The notes under the pieces were generated by a model. The model was not told the DNA's origin. It worked only from the letters and a program-made list of their open reading frames with translations, and did not search any database. Of a stretch of 64,000 bases of DNA, positions 51,693 to 61,200 are shown one piece after another. Both the position numbers and the translations under genes were made by a program. Source of the stretch: Verrucomicrobiota bacterium (GTDB lineage Bacteria; Verrucomicrobiota; Verrucomicrobiia; Limisphaerales; JADLHS01); assembly GCA_029573725.1 (NCBI GenBank), contig JAKQDQ010000018.1, forward strand, positions 170,013-234,012, given 5' to 3'. Positions within the stretch are counted from its first letter, which is position 1; each line of letters begins with the position of its first letter.

Positions 51693-51815
51693 TTAACGAG
51701 TTGATGAATGCGGGGCAGCGGCGGGAGGGCGGGCGACGCGACAGGTCTTTACCGTCCAGCCGACGAGCAACAAACCCAGGACCAGACAGAGCACTCGTTT
51801 TTCCTGATGCGTCAT
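51693..51815 (-). CDS. Small single-pass membrane protein (40 residues)
   Basis: On the minus strand, ATG at 51815 opens a 40-codon frame ending in TAA at 51693. It reads MTHQEKRVLCLVLGLLLVGW, then TVKTCRVARPPAAAPHSSTR. There is a charged N-terminus, one hydrophobic helix (about residues 8-22) and a basic/Pro-Ala tail, so it should insert in the inner membrane with the N-terminus outside or inside undecided. Its stop is one base from the start of the Minf_1886-like gene, which argues for coupled translation. I do not recognise the family; the helix resembles the anchor of small ComEA-like proteins, but no helix-hairpin-helix follows. It was identified from the sequence alone because it is too short for usual gene finding. 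Confidence 0.65.
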   Translation of the reverse strand: MTHQEKRVLCLVLGLLLVGWTVKTCRVARPPAAAPHSSTR

Positions 51816-52217
51816 CGCATACACCGGACCAGTCTAGCGGTTGCGCGGGGCCGCCGCAACTTCCGGTTTCCGGCGCGTCCCGACTCTTTGAGACTGTTCC
51901 CTGTTGGACTCGATGAAAATGTGCCTCCCGCTCTCCGGAAAAACGACGCTCCAGGAGCCCTGCACACGGTTTTCAAACGGGTGAGGAGTAAAGAGAAGCG
52001 GGCCGTTTGCGTTTGCTTTCCACGCCGGCCATTGAGCGCATTGGGACGGTGCTTGTTGCACACAATTGAACGCGTGAACCGGAACGGCGAACCGCGGCAA
52101 GTTGAGGCCGCAGTTGCCACGTGATAGCGAAGGACAAACACAGCGATGCACCGGACGATGGGATTCATCGTCCGCCTGCCAATCAGGATGAAGCAGGTGC
52201 GCGAACCTGGAATCAAG
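51816..52217. other. Intergenic region between the giant gene and the M16 operon
   Basis: About 400 bases with no convincing gene. It must contain the 3' end of the giant gene's transcript (hairpin at 52152-52174) and the promoter for the small membrane protein operon, which reads toward lower coordinates. The open frames here (for example 51708-52124) lack coding character. Confidence 0.5.
52152..52174 (-). terminator. Candidate terminator of the giant surface-protein gene
   Basis: CGGACGATG-ggatt-CATCGTCCG is a perfect 9-bp stem with a 5-base loop, 43 bases after the giant gene's stop codon. On the minus strand it is followed by GTGCATCGCTGTGTTTGTCC, which is T-rich but has no uninterrupted T-run, so the call is moderate. 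Confidence 0.45.
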
Positions 52218-55200
52218 TTACGGAATTTCTTCCAGTTGGTAGAAAATGGGCGTGTTCGTGGCTGGCAACGACAGGGGCACGAGCACATTTGTTTGCTGGA
52301 ATCCAAGCAGCGCTTCCCAAATCACCGGCGGCATGAGGCTATGGGTCGCCTGCAATTGGTAATTGGCGCCCGGCCGCCCATAGACCGCCAATTGCCGTCC
52401 CTGCTCCGCGGTCACCCAGCCTTCGAGCAGCGGGTGACGTTGCACCACCACCGCCCGGCCAACGCCGTTGACGTTGTTGGTGTAGAGGAAATCGCCCGGC
52501 TTGAAACCGGCGAGGTTGGTAACGGCGAGCGACACAAATTGCGACCAGCCATCGGCCATCGCGGTGAACTGTAATTCCGCAACCTGTTGCGTGCCTTGAA
52601 TGGTTTGACCTGGTGGCGCTTGCAGGTGAATCCGCAACTGCGACGGGTCAAGCTGCAGCTCCGCCATGCCAAGATGCGGGCCGATTGGGGTCAACGTCCA
52701 ATTGGTGAGAACCTCCAGCGGCACGGGAACAGCAAACGACAGATTGGTGACGCCTTCGCTGGAGGCTACGATGACCGGCAAAGTTGCCAGGTCGCCGCCC
52801 AGCAAATTCGTTGTGCTCAACTGTACTTCCAGATAATCCAGCACCTCAATGCTGAAGGTGGCGCTGGTGCTGAGGGGCGGATGGCCGTTGTCCGTGACCT
52901 GCACGGTGACCGAATGGATGGTGGAGGCGTTGGTGCGGGTGGGTCGCCAATGGAAAACACCGTTGGTCGCCCCGAGGAACGCCCCGTCCGGCGCGGCGGT
53001 GAGACGGAAAGTCAATTCGTCTCCGTTCGGGTCTTCCGCCAACACCTTGCGATACACGCCGTCATCCGGCGCCACCACCAGATCGGGCAATGCCCCGGTG
53101 AAGTGCGGCGGTTGATTCAACGATTCCCGCAGCCACGTCATCGTGAGTTGGTTGGTGGCCTCATTGCCGGCGTGGTCCGTGATGCCGCGCAAGTCCGCCA
53201 CGACGGTGTATTCGCCCAGCGCGTCCGTGAGCGGTCCAAGGTTCACAAGCTGCACCCGGTTGCTCGCCACGAGTTGAAGGGCCGGGATGAAGGTGTTGGT
53301 GCCGTTCCAGACCAACGCGAAATTGTTGGTCGAAACCGAGGCGGGATTGATGCCTTCGGTGAAGGTGATGGTCACGGTGTTGATCGCCGAATAAATCGGA
53401 CTGGGCACCGGAGCGATGCTTGCGGATGGACGAATCCGATCCAGCACCACTGTCACAAACGCGGCGGGGGAAACATTGCCCGCCGCGTCAATGGCCGTGA
53501 CGCGCAGGCGATGCGTGCCGTCCGCCGCGAAGCGCAACACGGCGGAGAAGTTCGTGCCGTCCAGCACGGCCAGCCCGAGGTCGGTGGCCGTGCTGGTGTC
53601 AAACACGCGCACCGACAGGTTGGTGCCGGCGACCGTGCCCAGCAGCGTCACGGGATTCGTGCTGGTCAGGCCATCGGTGTTGGAAACGCCGAGGTCGGGG
53701 GTCATCACCAGATTCGTCGGCGTAGGCGGCGTATCCAAAATCATCTGCCAGCTGACGTTGGTGCTGCCGACGCCGTGGTTGCCCGCCAAATCCTGGACGC
53801 CAGTGGCGTCCACGGTGAGGGTGTAGCTCCCGGCCCAGCCCTGCAGCCAACTAATCTCACCAATCTGATACGTGTCCGGCGTCAGGCGCGTCACCGTCAC
53901 GTCCGGATTGATCAGGTCCGGTCCATCGTCGCGAGTGAGCGTCAGATCGTGACGATCGAACGTCGCGGGATCAATCGGTTGTGAAAACACAACGGTCAGA
54001 TTCTGCACCACGATGTTGCGCGGATTGGTGGTGACGGGCGGCAGGGCCACAATGCGCGGCGGCGAGGTGATCATGGTCCAGCTCCGGGTTTGCGTTCCCT
54101 GACCCAATTTGCCTCCGGCATCGGCGACGTTGGCGGCAGTCACAGAAAGCGCATAAGCTCCCTCTTCACCCGTCAGAGCCGCCAGTCCGGAAAGTGTAAA
54201 ATGAATATTGTCTTCCGTGGTGAGTGTGAGGTCGGAAGTGATTAGATTCGGTCCACCGTCGCGGGTCATTTGCACGGCCTCCAGACCGAACGTGGCGGGG
54301 TTGATCGCCTTGGAAAACGTGATGACCAGCGTTTCAACCGGCTGATTGCGCGGGTCCGGAGTGACGGCAGAAATGCTTTCCACAACCGGGGCGGCGTCGC
54401 CCTTGGCCCAGGCGATGGCGGCGGTAACATCGCCCAGACTGTTGCCCCAGACATCAGCGACCGCGCTGCCAAAAATACGCAGGGAGTAATTGCCGTCTGC
54501 AGCCGTCAGCGGGGCGAGTCCAGTAATGTGATAAGTGGCGTTGGTGACGAGGACCACACTCACTCCGGAGGCCGGCGTGATGAGGTTCAGACCATCGTCC
54601 CGTGTAAGCATCAGGTCAGAGAAATCAAAGGTGGCCAGATCCATCGGCGCGGAGAAAACGATCGTGACCGCATCCACTGCTTCCGTTTGGTTGAATGGGC
54701 TCACCGGCCCGAACTGAACGATGGAGGGCGTGGCGGTGTTGGTTGAGCGATAGGTCAGGGTGTATTGTCCCGAACCCGCCCAGTCGAACAGATGCAACAA
54801 ATTTTCCTTCACCGCGCCGGGGAGCGAGGACGGGAACGAGCGATCGGTGGTCCACGCGTTGTTGGTCAATTCCAGCACTTTGCCGTCCGAACGCACCACG
54901 CTGGCCAGCAAATAGCCCGGGCCGGGATCGGGCAACCGGTAATAATTCCAACCCGGTCCGGCCGCCGCCGTGAGCTGCACCTGCCAGTGCGCCGGACCGA
55001 TGCTGCCGTTGCAGGTGCCGTTGGTGACGACGTTCACCGGCTCAATCGCGCCGGTATTATGATACAGCAGATCCGGCAGATGTTGCGCATCGGCATAATC
55101 ATTCACCAGATAGTCCAAAATTCCGTCGTCCGCAGGCCGGTTGGCACGAACGGGATGGATCAACTCATGCGTCTCCACGCTGTTGATGAGTGACAAGTTG

Positions 55201-58200
55201 GTGTGTCCCAATCCGTCCACATGCTCGAACGTGGCCGCGAACGAAATGAACTTGCCTTGCAGCGTGGACAGCAATTGCCAGTTCACGCTCTTCGAAACGC
55301 CAGCGGGAACGTCGCCAAGCTTTGCCGTCAGCGAAGGGGAAACCGCATTGCTGCCCACACTCGTGCCAATGATGCGGAAGTCAATCAACAGGCCCTTTTC
55401 ATTTTCGATGATTTGCGGTTGGGCCGAGGTGATTTCGAAATTCCTGGCGTCACCGGCGCCGATGTTCTTCACGATCAGACCCAGGGTGTAGGGTTCGGAA
55501 GGTTCGGTCACCGGAGTGAACGGATCGTCGCCATAGACGTCGCGCTGTTGGAAATAGACGAGATCCAACTTCGCCTCGGGATAAACCGTGATGGGTGCGG
55601 ACAGCAACGGCACGATGACTTCCTGACCGGCATCCAGGTAGCGCAATGTGCCGCCGATCTGATAGGAATAGGGTTGGTCGGGTGCGGCGTCCGTGGTGGG
55701 AATGAAGGTATAAACCGCACGGCCAGTGGCTCCGCCCACGAGGACGCCGGAGCCATCCACCGCCGTCATCCCGGTCACGACCGGCCCTTCCGTCACAAAC
55801 TTGTCCCCGGCCGATTGACCGGCCCCGTCGCGGAAATCCAGGGTGACCTGCACCCCGGTGATCTCCGTGCTGCCGCCATTATCAATTTCCAGGGTGCCGG
55901 CAAACGCGCTGCGCGTGAGGGTGACCTCTTGATTGATGCGCAACCGCACTTGGGCGCAGACGCCCGCACCGTTCTGGGCCTTGACCGGCGCCTCAATGCG
56001 CGGGGCGCTGCCGGAGTGGAAACCGGAATGCGTCACTGTGGCTGCGCTCATGGCTCCGGCTGGTGGCGCGGCGCCACGGCAATCAACCCCCTGAATAAGA
56101 ATGGTGGTTATCACCGGATAGCCGCTGATGGTGTACGTGGCAGAAGGCGGAACCGGCAGCCACAGGTCACCTGGCGGAGTCGTCGTCCCCCCGCCACCAA
56201 AGCTGGGCAGGGAAATTTTATCCAAATGGGTGCAAATACACTCGATGATGCCGCTGGCGCCACTGGAGACCGCTCCGGCCACCGCTCCGGCTGCCCCACC
56301 GGAAACCGCTCCCAAAACCGCCCCGCAAGCCGTGGAAATGGCCGCCTTCTGGCAGGTGGATAATTTCGGCCCGGCACAGGAAATAAGCGTGTTGAGCGCG
56401 TTGCAGCCGACCGAGTACAGATTGGCCGAACCGATCAAGTCCTTGAATCCATCCAGGCACTCCTTGACGTCTTTGGCGGTGCAAATGATCGAAAGATCCA
56501 AATGCCGGCTCTGCCCCACCATTCGATTGCCGCAGGGATACGAGTAATTGGCCCGCAGGGGAAGCTTGGGCAGACAGGCGTTGATGTCCTCCAGCGTACA
56601 ACCATCCCCATCCGCCGCGTGAACGATGCCCGGCGGGGCCGCCGCCAGGGCGCCGCCGGGCGCGGCCCGCATTTGCACGGTCACCGGAATCGTCACGGAA
56701 CTCTTCGCCGGCAGCTTGCCGACGTGGCGTACCAGGGGCGTGATCAAATAGGTGGGGTCATTCGGAACTTCGATTTCCACATCATTGGCGGCAATCAACC
56801 CTTGATTGGTCAGTTTGATCTCAAACTGGGTGACTTCTCCCGCCGCCACCAACACCATGACCTGCGGCTCTTCGATCACCACGTTGGGCACCGGCACTTC
56901 GGTTTCGAACACGGATTCCAATACAATCCGGTAATGGTCCTGCATTTCGGTCGGCACGACGGACCACTGATACGTCACCAGTTGACGTGGCAGGAAAGCC
57001 TCCAGCACGTTGGTGATGCCGGCGGTCACCATGACCGATCCGCGAAATTGATTGTGTTTTTCCGCGGTCACATCCACGGTGTAACTGCCTTCGGTCAGGG
57101 CGCCAAATTGCGCCGTGCCGGTCGGGCCGGAATTGGTTTGGGCAAGGATACTGCCGGTGAACGGATCGCGCACCACGACGAGCGCGTTGGTGACCTTGGG
57201 TTCGCCCGCGACGTAGTAGGTGTAATCGTCGGTCACGTTCACCACGAGGTCTCCGCTGCCGGAGGAGACGGCGCGAAATTGATACGGAACGCGCACGCCG
57301 ACGTTTTCGTTGGCGACCGCAATGTTGCCGTTGTACTGCCCCAGCGTTAGATCTGCCGCCGGATTCAACAACAAAGTCACCACGGCATTGCTGCCGGCGG
57401 GAATGGACGGAATATTCGCCGTCGAACCAAGGCTGAGCCACGGCAGATCGGGAAGCTGCACAGTCAGATCGCCGCTCGCCGAGCCGCCGGTATTGGCAAT
57501 GGTGAAGGCCACCACCGTTTGTTCGCCGCGCACCATGCCGCGTTCCAAATGGGCGGGAGTCGCCGCCAGTTGTGCAAACGTCGGAACAATTTTGACATAC
57601 AGCGGCAACGCCAACGCAGCCCCTTCCGCCGAAGTGAACGTGACCGCAAAATTCGCCTGGGCCGCCTGGGTCAATGGCGAGTTTAAGGTGTAGTCCACGG
57701 TCATCACCGCATAGGGGGACAACACGCGGTTGGTGAACGTGAATTGCACGCTGAGATTGGTGCCCAGATCGGGCGGCGTGACTGTCAGATCCGTGAGGGT
57801 GTAACCCGTCCGGTTCGTCAGCAACACCGAACCGGTCACGGGCGTGTTGGGCAGGAGCTGTGGTGAAAGGCTGCCGGGCAGGGCCGCCATTCCCAACAGC
57901 GCAAATGAAGCCTGCGTGGTCAGGTTCGTGACGTTCGGATGATCGGCCGAGGCGGTATAATAGCCCACTTCGTTGGCCAGTGGTTGAAAGGTGTAGGTGA
58001 AATTGCCCGAGGCATCCGAGGTTGCTTGAAACGTGCGGCGCGTGTCGTTTACCAGCACGCGGATGGCCGCAACGCGGTTTGGCACAGGCGCGTGGTTGGT
58101 GGAATTGAACGTGCGCCCGTGAAAGACAATGGGTGTGCCCGCACCCGCCATGAGCGGGCTGACGTCCAGCAATTCGGCGCGGTACGCGGGATTCACCAGC

Positions 58201-61200
58201 AGCGGCGCGGCGGCGGCCACCGTATTGTTCACCGTCTTGAGTTCGGTCACGGACCGGTTGCCGTTGGCTTCAATCAGCAGCCAGAAATTACCCGGCAGGG
58301 CGGGCAGATAAAACGAGGCCGTGTTGGTGTAGCTTTCGCCCACGGCCAGCGCCTGCAGGTTGGGTTTGGCGGCCACCAACATTTGTCCCCCACCCACGGT
58401 ATCGGAGGCGAGATACACATAGTCGAACCAGGCCGGATTGGTCGTGCTGCCCAGACCGTGATTGGTGACCCGCCAACTGACGGAAACTTGCTGCTCAGTA
58501 AAGGCTTCGGTCGGCGCGCTGATCACCCCCGGCACCAGGTCTGGTAAATAAATATCGGAAACAGTCAACGCCCGGGCTGCCGAATTGTAACCGGCGGCGG
58601 CGGCGGTGATCACGACCTCACGGTTGCCGGTTTGTTGCGCGTCGAGGATCCCGGTGATCGGAAAATTGGTGAAGGTTTGGTTGACGGCCAGTTCCACCGC
58701 CGGCGGATGGGTCACCACGCCGGTTGGACTTGAGGCCAGCGTGACGAGCAGGGCGTTCGTCGGCGCCGTGTTGCGTATCAACGTGGCCAGCGTGTTGCTG
58801 CCCTTGGAAATCACGGTTTCCGCCAGTTCCAGCCGCAGGCTTGGCCCGTTGGTATCCAGCACCTGAACCGTGACCTGCGCCGCGCCGGCGGTTTCCGGCG
58901 CATTGGCCAGGTTCAGCGGATGGGCCGTGATTACCGCCGCCTGGTTGCCGGTGACCAATCCATCCGTACCGACGCCGACGTTGAAGGAAACGGAAGTTGC
59001 GTTGGCGGGGATCGTCACCATGTTCGGCACCGTAACCAGCTCGCTGCCCGTGCGGGTCAATTGCACTTTCTGCGCCTTGGGCGTCATTACGTCACGCGAC
59101 ACGGTGCCTACCGTGGCGATCGTTCCGTCGCCTTCGGACACCACGGAATCCGCCAGCGTCAAAGCGAGCGTCACCACGTCCGCGTTCAACACCTCCATGC
59201 CCGCAGAAACCGGCGCGTAACCGGCAGCAACCGCCGTGATTCGCACCCGGCGCGCGGCCGTCAATTCGCCATCGGGCACCGGGGTCAACTGGAACGCCGC
59301 CGAACCATTGCCTGCGGGAATCGTCACGGTTTCCGGCGCGAGCAAAGCGTCCGGACGATCACTGGTGATGCTCACCACCAAGGCGCTGTCGAGGTGTGCG
59401 TTGCGGGTAATCAAGGCTGAAACCGCATCCACGCCGGCATCTTCCGGGATCTGGTTGACGCTCAGATTCAATGTCAGCAACGGCGGATCGTCGTCAGTGA
59501 TGGTCAGCGGCGCATTTACGGTCGGATAGCCACTGGCGCTGGCCGTCACCACCCCGGAGGCGGTGTCCCCCGGGATGAGGTTGTCCACCACCCCCAGATG
59601 AAAATTAGTGGCGCTCTGTCCGGCCGGGAGGATCACCGTGGCGGGCATCAGCAGATTGGTCAACGAAGCACTCAGGTCAACGGCGAGCGCGCTGGCAAGG
59701 TCTCCATTGCGCCACAATGTGGCCAGCACCGCCTGACTGCCGGCGGATTCCAGCACGTTGGTCGGCGACAACGTCAGTTGCAAGGTCGAGGCCAGATGCA
59801 GCGGCGCTTCCGCCAGCGTGCTGTTGTTGGTCGGATTCAATTCATAAAAACTCGCGGCGACATTGCCTTTCACGATCAGCCATTGGTCCCCCGTGACAAA
59901 CGGCGGCAAGGTCAACGTCTGCGTCAACACCAGGGAGGCGCCGGCATCCAAGACGTTGGTGACGCTGCGCGTGGCGAGCCATTGCCCGCCGCCCAGAGCG
60001 TTGGCGGGACTGAGAAAGACCTGATCAAACCAGGCGTTGGTAATCGGGGCGTTCCCTTGATTGACATCGGTCCACACCACTTCAATCGCCTGGCCGGCAT
60101 TGGCCGCCAGGGGGGCGGTGAGGTTGGTGATGATCAAATCCGGGTAAGGCGACAGTGCGGCATTGATCGCAACGGAGTTGGTGTTGTTCAGTTCACCGGT
60201 GCCGCCGGCGTTGTATTCGTAAACTTGTTGCCCCGCATCAGTCATCACGGTGATCAGGAACTCGCCCGCGCCGGACGAACCATCCGGCAGGGTGAAGCTA
60301 AACGCGCGCGGGGCGGCGCTGCCGGCGGCAATCGGTCCGGCCAGAGCCGGGTCGTACGGCAACAACGTGTTCACCAGCACTTGTCCGTGGGTGACGTTTA
60401 CCACCGAAATCCGATCCGCAAAAAGATTCGTCACGCCGACAGTGCCCGAGTTCTGATCCTGCCAGACCAGATGCACGGCCTCACCCGATTGGAGGGGCGC
60501 GTTGGTGACCGCCAGCCCGGTCACTTGCAGGTCGGCATATCCGGCCAGCACGCTGGCGGCGGTGATGCTCGCGCGGTTGTTGCTTTCCGCCGTGCCCTCC
60601 AGATTGAATTCGTATTGATGGTTGTACGCATCCACCACCACGAGGATCTCCAGTTCGCCCACGCCGTCCGGCCCGTTGGGCAGGGTGAGATTCACCGACC
60701 GCTCCTGCGCCGCGCCCGCCCCGATGTGGCCGCTGACCGCCGGGTTGTAATACAGATAAGTGTTCAACAGTTGCGCGCCCGTGGTCCGGTTGGAAACGAC
60801 GACTTGATCATACCAATAATTGTAGGTCGCCACGGGGCCGGCGTTCGTGTCCGCCCAGGCAATCGTGATGCCGCCGCCGGATTGCAGCACGCCGGTTGCG
60901 GTCAGATTCGTGACCAGCAAATCCGGCGCGGCCAGCGTCGTAAAGGTGGCATCCGCCGCCACGGTCGTGTTGCCCGCCGCGTCCGCCGAACGCACCCGAT
61001 AATGATACGTCGTCAGCGCGGTCAGGTTGTTCAACGTGACCGCGTGATTCGTCACGGCAGCCGGGCCATAAGCCGTCGCACCGTACGCCGTCGTCAAACC
61101 ATAATCCACGATCGTGCTCGCCGGTTCGCTGCTGTCCCATGAAATCAACGCGGACGTGATGGCCGGCGTCGCACGGACCTCCGTGAGCGTCGGATAAATC

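Noticed and set aside
51708..52124. A 138-residue plus-strand frame between the M16 operon and the giant gene
   Set aside because: It is antisense to the small membrane-protein gene, has no domain, and no codon bias is apparent.
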